The notes: a model not told the origin generated them from the sequence alone. A stretch of DNA of 64,000 bases from CAZVED01 sp964626205 (GCA_964626205.1 CAZVED010000001.1:62001-126000), one strand, 5' to 3'; positions 33,471 through 41,341 are shown, numbered from the stretch's first letter. Numbers and translations are program-made.

Positions 33471-34853
33471 ATGCCAGCCTCCTCAATGGATCAGATTATC
33501 ACTTTGTCGAAGCGCCGCGGCTTCGTTTTCCCTGGCTCCGACATCTACGGTGGCCTTGCGAACTCGTGGGACTACGGCCCACTCGGTGTCGAGCTCAAGA
33601 ACAATCTCCGCGACTGGTGGTGGAAGCGGTTCGTGCACGGACGCCGCGACATGGTCGGTATCGATGCCGCGGTCATCATGAACCCCAAGGTTTGGGAAGC
33701 GTCCGGTCACGTCGCTGGCTTTAACGATCCGCTCGTCGAGGACTTGAAGACCCACAAACGCTACCGCGCCGACCATCTTCTGGAGCAGGCGCTCAACCGA
33801 TCCGTGGACGGCTTGTCGACCGCGGACCTCGCGAAGCTTATCGTCGACAACGACGTGAAGTCGCCGGACGGCAATCCGCTTTCCGAGCCGAAGGTGTTCA
33901 ACCTGCTCATGCAGACCGAGCTCGGCAAGATCGAGGGCGAAAAGACGGCGGTGTACCTCCGCGGCGAAATCGCGCAGGCCATGTTCGTGAACTTCAAGAA
34001 CATCACGGACACGCAGCGCGTGAAGCTGCCGTTCGGCATCGCGTCGGTCGGCAAGGCCTTCCGCAACGAGATCACGCCCGGTAACTTCATCTTCCGCACA
34101 CTCGAGTTCGATTTGATGGAGTTCGAGTATTTCATCCGCGAGAAGGACTGGCAGGAACAGTTCGAGTTCTGGCTCGGCGAGATGCGTTCCTGGCTCAAAG
34201 AGATGGGTTTCAAAGACGAGAGCACGCGCGTGCGCGAGCATGAACAGGACGAGCTTTCCCACTACAGCAGGCGCACGGTCGACATCGAGTACAAGACGCC
34301 GTTCGGTTGGAAGGAGATGTTCGGACTGGCCTACCGTACGGATTTCGACCTCAAGGCGCACATGGAGCATTCCGGACAGGACATGCGGTATTTCGACCAG
34401 GAAGCCAACGAGCGCTTCATCCCGCATGTCATCGAGCCGACGTTCGGCTTGTCCCGCCTCGTGCTCATGACTATGATCGAGGCATACGATGAGGAAGAGG
34501 TAAGGGATACCGAAGGAAACGTCGAGACGCGCACGGTGATGCGCTTCCATCCGCGCATCGCGCCGTACAAGGCCGCGGTGCTGCCGCTTTTCAAGAAGGA
34601 AGGCCAGCCGGAGCGCGCAAAGGAAATCTGGGAGAAGCTCTCGCGCCGTTGGAACGTGGAATACGACGAGACGCAGTCCATTGGCAAGCGCTACCGCCGT
34701 CAGGACGAGATCGGCACGCCGTTCTGCATCACGGTCGATTTCGACACGGCGAATGACGACGCGGTCACTGTGCGCCATCGCGACGCCATGACGCAGGAAC
34801 GCGTGAAGATCACGGAGCTTGAGGCGTACCTCGCTGAACGCATCGAGGCATGA
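33471..34853 (+). CDS. glyQS: Glycyl-tRNA synthetase, single-chain dimeric type
   Basis: This class II synthetase charges tRNA-Gly. The 460-residue protein is the eukaryote/archaeal-type homodimer rather than the alpha2-beta2 form. Evidence: the opening KRRGFVFPGSDIYGGLANSWDYGPLG, seen as two adjoining motifs near residues 15-40, motif 2 FRNEITPGNFIFRTLEF, motif 3 in HVIEPTFGLSRLVL, and a C-terminal anticodon domain with APYKAAVLPLF. GTPFCITVDF lies in that domain. The ATG at 33471 is used; one at 33486 (MDQIITLSKRRG) is also plausible. It overlaps the M16 peptidase gene by 4 bases. Confidence 0.95.
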   Translation: MPASSMDQIITLSKRRGFVFPGSDIYGGLANSWDYGPLGVELKNNLRDWWWKRFVHGRRDMVGIDAAVIMNPKVWEASGHVAGFNDPLVEDLKTHKRYRADHLLEQALNRSVDGLSTADLAKLIVDNDVKSPDGNPLSEPKVFNLLMQTELGKIEGEKTAVYLRGEIAQAMFVNFKNITDTQRVKLPFGIASVGKAFRNEITPGNFIFRTLEFDLMEFEYFIREKDWQEQFEFWLGEMRSWLKEMGFKDESTRVREHEQDELSHYSRRTVDIEYKTPFGWKEMFGLAYRTDFDLKAHMEHSGQDMRYFDQEANERFIPHVIEPTFGLSRLVLMTMIEAYDEEEVRDTEGNVETRTVMRFHPRIAPYKAAVLPLFKKEGQPERAKEIWEKLSRRWNVEYDETQSIGKRYRRQDEIGTPFCITVDFDTANDDAVTVRHRDAMTQERVKITELEAYLAERIEA

Positions 34854-36142
34854 ACGCGCCGAAGCAACTCACGCTCGCGAACGGTACGAGGGTCGTTCTC
34901 GTCCGCAACGACGAGGCCACGGCAGTGACTCTGCTCGTGATGTTCGCCGTCGGTTCCCGGTATGAGACGCGTGCCGTGAACGGCGCCGCGCATTTCATCG
35001 AACACCTGATGTTCAAAGGCACCAAGAAGCGCCCCAACACCATGACGATCTCGCGTGAGCTCGACGGTGTCGGCGCGGACTACAATGCTTTTACGAGCAA
35101 GGACTATACCGGCTACTACATCCGTCTCCAGGCCGAAAAATTACCGCTCGCCGCGGACATGCTCTCCGACATGCTGTACGGCTCGTTGTTCCGCGAGAAG
35201 GACGTCGATGCCGAACGTCAGGTCATCAACGAGGAGATCCGCATGTACGAGGACAATCCATCCTCCGCAACAGAGGAACGCATGGAAGAGGACCTGTTCC
35301 GCACGTCGCCGCTCGGGTGGCGCATCGCCGGCTCCGAGAAGTCGCTCGCCGGCATCACGCGCAAAGAGCTCATGGCGTTCCGTGACCGGTACTATGTTCC
35401 GTCGCGCACGGTCATCTCCGTCGCCGGAAGGTTCGACGAGGAACACGTGCTGCGTGTGCTCAATGCCACGTTTGGCGCGCGGAAGAACGGCGCGCATGGC
35501 CGCGAAGCCGTGCAGTTCAGCGCGGCGAAGGAGAAATGGGTCGCGCCGCGCATCAGCGTGGTGCATCGCTCAATCGAGCAGGCGAGCCTCGCCATCGGCT
35601 TCCCCGCATACGGCTACACCGACCCGCGCCTCCCGGCGCTCAAGGTACTCTCGACGATTCTCGGCGGGACGATGTCGTCGCGGCTCTTCATGTCCGTCCG
35701 TGAGAAACACGGGTTGTGTTATTCCATCAGCTCTGGCGTGAGCCCGTTCCACGAGACGGGGTTCTTTTCTGTGCAGTCCGGACTCGCCAAGGATCGCGTG
35801 CACAAGGCGCTGACGCTCATCATGAAGGAACTCAAGCGCATCAGGGACGCAAAGGTCACGGTCGAGGAATTGGCGCGTGCACAGGAGAATCTCAAAGGAC
35901 GCCTCATGCTCTCCATGGAAAGCTCCAACGCCATGGCCGACTGGTACGCTCGGCAGGAGCTGCTCACCGGACGCGTGGAATCCCCGGAGGCGCGCATTGC
36001 CAGGTATGCCAAGGTCACGCGTGAGGACATTCAACGCGTAGCCAAGGACGTCCTTCGTCCGTCGAGAATGACGATGACTGTTCTTGGGGCGTATGCTGAG
36101 ACGGATCACGAAACGTTCAAACGTCATATTACCGCGCTCTAA
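34850..36142 (+). CDS. M16-family zinc metallopeptidase (processing-peptidase-like)
   Basis: The 430-residue protein belongs to peptidase family M16. It has the inverted zinc motif HFIEH (residues 48-52) with the third ligand in INEEIRMYEDNP (about 128-129), and the C-terminal half-domain with the family motif LGGTMSSRLFMSVREKHGLCYS. One N-half and one C-half give the normal size for mitochondrial-type and bacterial YmxG-like members. There is no signal peptide, so it is probably cytoplasmic. It overlaps glyQS by 4 bases and is followed by tpiA 3 bases later, so it is part of a housekeeping operon. Confidence 0.92.
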   Translation: MNAPKQLTLANGTRVVLVRNDEATAVTLLVMFAVGSRYETRAVNGAAHFIEHLMFKGTKKRPNTMTISRELDGVGADYNAFTSKDYTGYYIRLQAEKLPLAADMLSDMLYGSLFREKDVDAERQVINEEIRMYEDNPSSATEERMEEDLFRTSPLGWRIAGSEKSLAGITRKELMAFRDRYYVPSRTVISVAGRFDEEHVLRVLNATFGARKNGAHGREAVQFSAAKEKWVAPRISVVHRSIEQASLAIGFPAYGYTDPRLPALKVLSTILGGTMSSRLFMSVREKHGLCYSISSGVSPFHETGFFSVQSGLAKDRVHKALTLIMKELKRIRDAKVTVEELARAQENLKGRLMLSMESSNAMADWYARQELLTGRVESPEARIARYAKVTREDIQRVAKDVLRPSRMTMTVLGAYAETDHETFKRHITAL

Positions 36143-36145
36143 CCT

Positions 36146-36922
36146 ATGCAGTACCTTATCGCCAACTGGAAGATGCAGTTCAACGAAGCCGAGTCCGAGG
36201 CTGCCGCACGAGAGACCGTACGCCTGTGGTCTGCGCAAGCCGATCGTTCTCGTTCGGTTGCCGTGGTCCTCTGCCCAGGTGCCGAAGCTTTAGATGAGGT
36301 TGCTGCCGTGACACGCGGAACGAACGTCGCGTTGGGAGGACAGGATGCGTTCTGGGAAGAAAAGGGAGCCTACACCGGAGAGATTTCCCCGGTTTCCCTG
36401 AAGCAGGTCGGGTGCGAGTACTGCATCGTCGGGCATTCCGAGCGACGGGAGCATCTTGGTGAGACCGACGCGATGGTCGCCAAGAAGGTTGCGGCGCTTT
36501 TACGGCACGGCATCGTGCCGGTCGTTTGCGTCGGTGAAACGCGTGAAGACCGCGATGCCGGACGGCACACGTCGACGGTCATTGCGCAGGTCCGCGCGGC
36601 GCTTGCAGGGAACGTTCCCGTGGGCGCACAACGGGTCATTGTCGCTTACGAGCCACGGTGGGCAATCGGCACCGGCAAGGCCTGTTCGCCGGATGTTGCT
36701 GCAGAGATGACGCACCTCATCCGCGAAACATTGAGCGAGCTCTATTCCGCGGACGTCGTCCAGAACCAGTGTGCTGTCCTGTATGGCGGCTCCACGGATG
36801 CCGACAATATCGGCGCCTATGCCGACGTGCATGCCATTGATGGCGCGCTCGTGGGCGGCGCGTCCTTGAAGCCTGCGACGTTCGTGCGGATGGCGGAAGT
36901 GCTCGCAGACAAGGCGGTCTGA
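36146..36922 (+). CDS. tpiA: Triosephosphate isomerase
   Basis: TpiA interconverts dihydroxyacetone phosphate and glyceraldehyde 3-phosphate in glycolysis. The 258-residue TIM barrel has the catalytic set NWKM (Lys9), IVGHSERRE (His97) and VAYEPRWAIGTG (Glu169), plus the phosphate-binding YGGSTDADN and GALVGGASL at the C-terminus. Length is normal. It lies 3 bases after the M16 gene and 2 bases before the TPR gene. It is the only central-carbon enzyme in the window. Confidence 0.97.
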   Translation: MQYLIANWKMQFNEAESEAAARETVRLWSAQADRSRSVAVVLCPGAEALDEVAAVTRGTNVALGGQDAFWEEKGAYTGEISPVSLKQVGCEYCIVGHSERREHLGETDAMVAKKVAALLRHGIVPVVCVGETREDRDAGRHTSTVIAQVRAALAGNVPVGAQRVIVAYEPRWAIGTGKACSPDVAAEMTHLIRETLSELYSADVVQNQCAVLYGGSTDADNIGAYADVHAIDGALVGGASLKPATFVRMAEVLADKAV

Positions 36923-36924
36923 GT

Positions 36925-37728
36925 ATGTGGTTCTACGTCGTCATCTTCGGCGTCATTGTCGCAGCTGCCGCCTACGCCGCGTTCATTGTCGTGCGGAAGT
37001 TTCCGCAGCTTTCGCTTATCGACACAGCATCGCTTCCGCAGGAACGTGAGACGAAGAAAAAGAAGGATATTATCCGTGAGCGCGTCCGGACGGGAATGCT
37101 CGCATGGTGGAAGCGTGTCGTAGTGCGTGTCTCGCCGGTTGTGTGGGATATCCGGACGCGGTACCGCAAGGCGTTCGCGCGCGTGCTGCGGCTCGATTAC
37201 AAGTACCGCCGCCAGCGGCCAAAGCGGCTCGCGCCGGAGAAGGTTATAAAGAAGGTCGCCGCGCTCATGCGGGAAGCGCAGGAGCATGCGGATGCTGAAG
37301 ACTACCATGAGGCAGAGCGGTCGTTGCTCCACGTGATACGGCTGGACCCAAGGAACGCCGAGGCGTACGGTCTGTTGGGCGATACGTACATGAAGGACCG
37401 GCAGTTCGCCCACGCGAAGGAGACCTTCGGATTCCTCGTGACGATGCGGGAAAAAGGCGAGGATATCGCGGACCTTGGGCAGGAGTACGTCCGGTACGGC
37501 CTTGCCTGCGAGGAGCTGGGGGAGCTAGCCGGGGCCCTCGAAGCCTATGAGATGGCGGTCTCCCTCGAGCCTTTGAACCCCAGGTACCTTGATTTGTTGT
37601 TGGAGGCGTGTATACTGGAAGGCGACCAAATCCGCGCCCGGGAAACCCTGGAGAAGCTCCGTGAGGTGAATCCGTTGAATCAGAAGCTCGATCAGCTTGA
37701 GCGGAAGGTCGACGAGATGCGTCCGTGA
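36925..37728 (+). CDS. Membrane-anchored TPR protein
   Basis: The 267-residue protein has one N-terminal membrane helix (residues 2-27), a basic juxtamembrane segment (ERETKKKKDIIRERVRTG, about 38-55), and then three or four tetratricopeptide repeats (about 105-245). Repeat features include the DYHEAERSLLHVIRLDPRNAEAYGLLGD pattern (split here: AERSLLHVIRLDP then NAEAYGLLGD) and LGELAGALEAYEMAVSLEP. TPR domains mediate protein contacts, so it is probably a membrane scaffold. It is the last protein gene before the tRNA cluster. Confidence 0.82.
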   Translation: MWFYVVIFGVIVAAAAYAAFIVVRKFPQLSLIDTASLPQERETKKKKDIIRERVRTGMLAWWKRVVVRVSPVVWDIRTRYRKAFARVLRLDYKYRRQRPKRLAPEKVIKKVAALMREAQEHADAEDYHEAERSLLHVIRLDPRNAEAYGLLGDTYMKDRQFAHAKETFGFLVTMREKGEDIADLGQEYVRYGLACEELGELAGALEAYEMAVSLEPLNPRYLDLLLEACILEGDQIRARETLEKLREVNPLNQKLDQLERKVDEMRP

Positions 37729-37736
37729 CCCGTCAC

Positions 37737-37812
37737 GCCACCTTAGCTCAGCTGGTAGAGCAACACTTTTGTAAAGTGAAGGTCCCGGGTTCGATCCCCG
37801 GAGGTGGCTCCA
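37737..37812 (+). tRNA. tRNA-Thr (anticodon TGT)
   Basis: Acceptor GCCACCT pairs with AGGTGGC, the D arm contains AGCTGGTAGA, the anticodon loop TTTGTAA gives TGT, the T arm is CCGGG-TTCGATC-CCCGG, and CCA is encoded. It is the first of three tRNAs in a row. Confidence 0.96.
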
Positions 37813-37862
37813 CTCACGTCCGCGATAAGGTCGACGACAATCGAAAACGGCATTTTTCACGT

Positions 37863-37947
37863 GGGCCGGTACCCAAGCGGTCAAAGGGGGCGGACTGTAA
37901 ATCCGCTGGCATCGCCTTCGAAGGTTCGAATCCTTCCCGTCCCACCA
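37863..37947 (+). tRNA. tRNA-Tyr (anticodon GTA)
   Basis: An 85-nt class II tRNA with long variable arm (GGCATCGCCTTC). The anticodon region GGACTGTAAATCC gives GTA, the T arm is GAAGG-TTCGAAT-CCTTC, and CCA is encoded. The acceptor GGGCCGG/CCGTCCC has one C-T mismatch at the fourth pair. Confidence 0.93.
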
Positions 37948-37950
37948 CAT

Positions 37951-38026
37951 GCCGACGTAGCTCAGTTGGTAGAGCATCTCCATGGTAAGGAGAAGGTCAC
38001 CGGTTCGATTCCGGTCGTCGGCTCCA
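37951..38026 (+). tRNA. tRNA-Thr (anticodon GGT)
   Basis: Acceptor GCCGACG pairs with CGTCGGC, the anticodon stem TCTCC/GGAGA encloses ATGGTAA giving GGT, the T arm is CCGG-TTCGATT-CCGG, and CCA is encoded. It lies 3 bases from tRNA-Tyr and 70 before rpmG. Confidence 0.96.
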
Positions 38027-38096
38027 CCCCGTTTCCCGGGGCTGGACACCGTTTTCCGTCTCTGCTAGGCTGCATCCAATCCAACGAACCACCCCT

Positions 38097-38252
38097 ATGT
38101 CACAGGACAACCTGATCAAGCTCGAATGCACCAGCTGCAAGCGGGTGAACTACTTCTCCAACAAGAACAAGAAGAAGCTCAAGGAGCGCATGGAGCTGGC
38201 GAAGTTCTGCAAGCACTGCAAGAAGCACGAGAACCACAAGGAAACGAAGTAA
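38097..38252 (+). CDS. rpmG: 50S ribosomal protein L33
   Basis: This short frame encodes 51 residues with the L33 zinc-ribbon pattern: LECTSCKRVNYFSNKNK (Cys11 and Cys14) and FCKHCKKHENHKE (Cys38 and Cys41). This is the four-cysteine, zinc-binding type of L33. It follows the tRNA-Thr/Tyr/Thr cluster, matching the widely conserved linkage of tRNA genes with rpmG (usually followed by secE-nusG). Here secE-nusG is missing and a terminator follows at once. Confidence 0.93.
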   Translation: MSQDNLIKLECTSCKRVNYFSNKNKKKLKERMELAKFCKHCKKHENHKETK

Positions 38253-38257
38253 GCCAT

Positions 38258-38284
38258 CGGACGGGCCTCGCAAGGGTCCGTTTT
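38258..38284 (+). terminator. Intrinsic terminator after rpmG
   Basis: CGGAC/GTCCG with an imperfect GGCC/GG core forms the stem around TCGCAA, followed by TTTT. Confidence 0.7.
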
Positions 38285-38305
38285 CGGTATCCATAAGGTG
38301 GGGGA

Positions 38306-38334
38306 TTGAACGTTTTCCGGGCGCATGCTAAGCC
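38306..38334 (+). promoter_or_regulatory. Possible promoter TTGAAC-17-TAAGCC
   Basis: TTGAAC and TAAGCC are 17 bases apart, 35 bases before the metzincin-like gene. The -10 is a weak match. Confidence 0.4.
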
Positions 38335-38369
38335 TGAAGGGTCATCGCTCTTTCGCGACGAGGTGCACC

Positions 38370-39074
38370 ATGATCGTCTTCCGACGTCTGTTCTCGTTCA
38401 CCATCATCGTCTTCGCCGCACTGGGGTGCGGGCCCGGTCAAGATGCCTCCTGGGAGGATCCGCCATCGTACCGGTACGTTCCGGACGGTGCTGCCTGCAC
38501 GGTGCTTGGCGTCTGGCTGCAGGACGACCCCGACCTCTCTGTCTCGCTCGCCATCGATGGCTGCGACATGTGGGAGGACGTCGGTATCTGCTGCATGAGC
38601 GCTGAGCGCGACGATGCGCATATCCGCATCTACGGGAATCCGCAGCCGTGCCCGCCGTCGCCGGATGACCCCGAGTCGGTCGTTCTCGCGACCGCATACT
38701 CCGGACAGGGGACGGTCGTGGTGAACACGATGTGTCTCGGGCGTCCGTTCGGCCTCGTCGGCGAGCCGGATCCCGCGCAGTATCGCGTCATGATTGCGCA
38801 CGAGATCGGGCACGTGCTCGGGGTATGGGACCATGTGCCGGCGACGTGCACGGAGCCGGGGATACCACTCCATCCCTCCGGCGCACCGGTCTGCGGACCG
38901 GCCGTCATGAATCCCATGAATACCCCGTCGCTTCGCGGCCTCACCGGACCGGACATCCTGCAGTACGATCGCAGGAGCTCGTATGACTCCGTCATTCCGG
39001 TGCCACCGGCATCATCCGTGATGCCGACCGGAGCGTCGTCCTGCGACCTGCTCGGTCCACCACCTGAGGAATGA
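38370..39074 (+). CDS. Secreted metzincin-type zinc metalloprotease, probable lipoprotein
   Basis: The 234-residue protein starts with a hydrophobic signal ending FAALGC (Cys20), a probable lipoprotein signal. The zinc site is HEIGHVLGVWDH at residues 144-155, which fits HExxHxxGxxD with an extra His, and a Met-turn follows at AVMNPMN (Met180). This combination defines metzincins (matrixin/astacin-like). Several cysteines (43, 65, 74, 75, 94, 122, 160, 175, 229) suggest disulfides outside the membrane. It has its own terminator. It probably digests or processes extracellular proteins; the target is unknown. Confidence 0.82.
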   Translation: MIVFRRLFSFTIIVFAALGCGPGQDASWEDPPSYRYVPDGAACTVLGVWLQDDPDLSVSLAIDGCDMWEDVGICCMSAERDDAHIRIYGNPQPCPPSPDDPESVVLATAYSGQGTVVVNTMCLGRPFGLVGEPDPAQYRVMIAHEIGHVLGVWDHVPATCTEPGIPLHPSGAPVCGPAVMNPMNTPSLRGLTGPDILQYDRRSSYDSVIPVPPASSVMPTGASSCDLLGPPPEE

Positions 39075-39088
39075 CGCACATAAGAAAA

Positions 39089-39123
39089 GACCCGTCTCAC
39101 ATCGTGAGACGGGTCGTTTTTTT
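39089..39123. terminator. Bidirectional intrinsic terminator
   Basis: GACCCGTCTCAC and GTGAGACGGGTC form a perfect 12-bp stem with a 3-base loop, with A run before and T run after. It ends the metzincin gene and the convergent ExbB/ExbD-like operon. Confidence 0.9.
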
Positions 39124-39656
39124 CAGTGTGGGGCGTCTTTGCGGACTTCCGGGGGAGGAAGGTCGTAGAGGCGGTAACGGTCGGTGGGGTTGTGGAGTGT
39201 CCCTCCGCCACCTCCGCGCCGAGCACGTCGTTTCGTGCGTTCCAAGACGACAGGGTGGCCTTTCTTGACCCGCTCCATGCCTTCCTGGACGAGCTTGTGC
39301 AGCTCGCGGGAATAGGGGAGCACGTAGGCGCGTGGTGTCCCGCGCGGGTAGTCGCGGTCCGCATCCTTGCCGAGCGGAACGAGCCAGAGATGGATGCGTC
39401 CAGGGTCGCCTTTTCCGGCATCTCCGGGTTCGTGGATGACCGCCCATTGCAGGAGTGATTTCCCCGGCACATCGGCAGAGGTCGGCCAGCCCATGAGGCT
39501 GTCCATGGATCCCCAGACCGCGATGCCGAAGCTCGGGATGACGACGATGAGCGCGAGTTTCACTTTCCATGAGCCGCGCGCACCGATGAGAATCCAGAGG
39601 AGCAATCCCGCGATGGCGATGAATGCCGCTGCGAAGACGAACGTGGAGAGGGTCAT
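39123..39656 (-). CDS. Two-pass membrane protein of the ExbB/ExbD-like operon
   Basis: I do not recognise this 177-residue protein. It has two N-terminal hydrophobic helices (about 6-27 and 33-54), a mixed domain with IHLWLVPLGKDADRDYP and YVLPYSRELHKLVQEGMERVK (about 90-140), then a basic Gly-rich turn (RTKRRARRGGGGG) and a Pro-rich end. Its ATG overlaps the stop of the ExbD-like gene by 4 bases, so it is the third member of the unit and probably part of the same membrane complex. Confidence 0.65.
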   Translation of the reverse strand: MTLSTFVFAAAFIAIAGLLLWILIGARGSWKVKLALIVVIPSFGIAVWGSMDSLMGWPTSADVPGKSLLQWAVIHEPGDAGKGDPGRIHLWLVPLGKDADRDYPRGTPRAYVLPYSRELHKLVQEGMERVKKGHPVVLERTKRRARRGGGGGTLHNPTDRYRLYDLPPPEVRKDAPH

Positions 39657-40270
39657 GGCGTCGCTCCTTGGCCGCCGATGAGGCGGCGCGGCAGGTCGTT
39701 CACGTCGGTGACTTGCTCATGCTCGTCGATGGTCATGCGGAACGCGGTGCGTTCTTCTCCGGGATCGGTGAGAACGAGCTCGCGATGCACAACGGCGTCG
39801 TGCGTGCCGTCCATACGGTAGAGCGCGACGATGACCGGTGTTGGCTTGCTGCCGTCGCGCTTGGCGAAGACATGGACATTGACGACGTATTCACCGGGGA
39901 TGATACCACGCATGATGACGCGTTCTTCGTTCTTTTCGGCAACGATGGTTGCGCCGGACGAAGTGCGTGCGGTGTCTGCGCTCCTGCCGAGGTCGTCGCG
40001 CTCCAGGTGGAGTAGCGCGGTCTTCGGCTTGGAGAAGTAGACGATACTTCGTTCCGGATCCATGACGTAGAGATCGATGTCGTCGTCCGAGTCCGCGGGC
40101 CACTCCAGTACGATGGCGAAGATACCGTCGGTTTCGATGGTCGGTTTCTTCGGCGGCGTTTCCGGGCGCACTTCCGCGAGCGCGGCGACGAAGAGGACGA
40201 AGACGGTGATCAGCGTGCAGGTCATGAGGTCGACCATGGGCACGTAGATGTTCACTTCACGACGACGCAT
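39653..40270 (-). CDS. ExbD/TolR/MotB-like protein with a YfaP/DUF2135-like beta-sandwich
   Basis: The 205-residue protein starts MRRREVNIYVPMVDLM followed by a hydrophobic helix to about residue 33. That matches the ExbD/TolR N-terminus, where the Asp in the membrane segment (here in VPMVDLM) carries protons. The rest differs from ExbD: IFAIVLEWPADSDDDIDLYVMDP and GIIPGEYVVNVHVF (quoted separately) resemble the YfaP/DUF2135 beta-sandwich. The ATG at 40270 overlaps the ExbB-like gene by 14 bases; the long frame upstream is a shadow. Energy coupling to an extracytoplasmic partner is inferred. Confidence 0.75.
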   Translation of the reverse strand: MRRREVNIYVPMVDLMTCTLITVFVLFVAALAEVRPETPPKKPTIETDGIFAIVLEWPADSDDDIDLYVMDPERSIVYFSKPKTALLHLERDDLGRSADTARTSSGATIVAEKNEERVIMRGIIPGEYVVNVHVFAKRDGSKPTPVIVALYRMDGTHDAVVHRELVLTDPGEERTAFRMTIDEHEQVTDVNDLPRRLIGGQGATP

Positions 40271-40796
40271 CGGAGCCTCCTGCATCGAGCTTGGCCTTGG
40301 TGATGGCGTGGTCCAGCATGTGGTACTGCAGCAGCACGATGGCTCCACAGACGAGACCGACGGCTGTCGTGAGGAACGCCGGCCAGAGACCGGTGAGCAG
40401 GGCTCGCATGAGTGCCATGAAGGTACCATGTCCGCCGCCGACGCTGGACATGAGTCCTTTTTCCGCGGAGAGGAACATGATGATCATGCCCAGGATCGTT
40501 CCGAGGAAGCCGATGAGCGTACAGAGGTTCACTGCAAGGTAGCCATGCGAGGCGTCGTTGCGGAGATACTCGAACCTGTCGTCGAGTCCCGAACGCAGGT
40601 CGTCCTGCAGCTTCCACGTGAGCCGTCCGCACCAGGCGGTCGCGGCAATCATCATCACGAAGATGATGAAGCTGATGTTGGTAGGATCGTACCGCGCGAT
40701 GAAGGAGAAGCCTCCAAGGATCGCCGCGGCGACGGCTCCCACCGTCATGAGGCTCGCAAAGAGCGCCCAGCGCAGGAAGAGGGCTTGTTGAGCCAT
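40257..40796 (-). CDS. MotA/TolQ/ExbB-like proton-channel protein
   Basis: This 179-residue protein has four membrane helices (about 8-30, 42-60, 90-112 and 138-160). The last two and their loop match the MotA/TolQ/ExbB core: CTLIGFLGTILGMIIMF, then ALLTGLWPAFLTTAVGLVCGAIVLL, where the Thr pair and Gly-rich helix line the ion path. It is smaller than MotA. GAGGT before the ATG supports the start. Together with the following ExbD-like gene it should form a proton-driven stator; no TonB, Tol or flagellar genes lie nearby. Confidence 0.8.
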   Translation of the reverse strand: MAQQALFLRWALFASLMTVGAVAAAILGGFSFIARYDPTNISFIIFVMMIAATAWCGRLTWKLQDDLRSGLDDRFEYLRNDASHGYLAVNLCTLIGFLGTILGMIIMFLSAEKGLMSSVGGGHGTFMALMRALLTGLWPAFLTTAVGLVCGAIVLLQYHMLDHAITKAKLDAGGSDASS

Positions 40797-40872
40797 GTCG
40801 TACCTCGTTTCTCGGTGAAAAGACCGACGAGTCCATCCTACCCACCGGTTCTTGAAAAGGCAACGACCTTTT

Positions 40873-41118
40873 TTAAGCTCGAATAAGGTCGAGTTTCTCC
40901 GCGCGTCTCAGATTTTTGATCTTGCGTTCAAGCTTGAGTGCAGCACTTTTGGTCTTGCAGCGTTTCTTCCAGAGCAGGCAGACTGGACCGCGACCACGCG
41001 TGTACTTCGCCCCGGTACCAGCATCGTGCTTCGCGAGGCGTTTGGTGACGTCTGTGGTGATGCCGGTGTAGAGCGATCCGTCACCGCAACGGATGATGTA
41101 GACGTGCCAAGAGGGCAT
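40873..41118 (-). CDS. GIY-YIG endonuclease-domain protein (UPF0213/YhbQ type)
   Basis: The 81-residue protein is a minimal GIY-YIG domain: WHVYIIRCGDGSLYTGIT contains the YII...YTG pair, TKRLAKHDAG has the conserved Arg and His, and ALKLERKIKNL holds the Glu metal ligand. Proteins of this size act on branched or damaged DNA, but many remain uncharacterised. The start at 41118 is chosen because the ATG at 41136 overlaps the TATACT box that lies just upstream. Confidence 0.88.
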   Translation of the reverse strand: MPSWHVYIIRCGDGSLYTGITTDVTKRLAKHDAGTGAKYTRGRGPVCLLWKKRCKTKSAALKLERKIKNLRRAEKLDLIRA

Positions 41119-41126
41119 ATGTGGGA

Positions 41127-41135
41127 AGTATAGCA
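41127..41135 (-). promoter_or_regulatory. Extended -10 TGCTATACT, near-leaderless
   Basis: On the minus strand TGC plus TATACT ends 8 bases before the ATG at 41118, repeating the pattern of other genes here. Confidence 0.6.
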
Positions 41136-41140
41136 TGGTG

Positions 41141-41333
41141 CGGCAGGCTGGCGCTGGGTTGGCCGGACACGAAGGCTCACACGGGAAGCATTATCAGGAC
41201 GTCGGATCTTACGCATGTCTCCTTGCATTGACCCCGTCGCGCAGGGCCCGACGACGGGGTCAGTACCCGTTGCTCAACCATGAGCCATTTCCCGGCTCAC
41301 CCAGTGTCCGGCCAACCCAGCGCCAGCCTGCCG
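41141..41333. repeat. Element with perfect 30-bp terminal inverted repeats
   Basis: Bases 41141-41170 and 41304-41333 are exact reverse complements (CGGCAGGCTGGCGCTGGGTT at the outer end). Inside is a second perfect 11-bp hairpin TGACCCCGTCG/CGACGGGGTCA (41229-41239 and 41252-41262). There is no transposase frame. The size and structure fit a MITE. It lies directly between the GIY-YIG promoter and the typA promoter. Confidence 0.85.
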
Positions 41334-41341
41334 GCTCATGC

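Noticed and set aside
37863..37947. tRNA-Tyr as a decayed gene because of an acceptor mismatch
   Set aside because: All other arms, the anticodon and the CCA end are intact and it lies in a normal tRNA cluster.
39123..40796. Zorya-type anti-phage system
   Set aside because: The MotA/MotB-like pair would fit ZorA/ZorB, but no ZorC, helicase or nuclease lies beside it and the outer domain is not peptidoglycan-binding.
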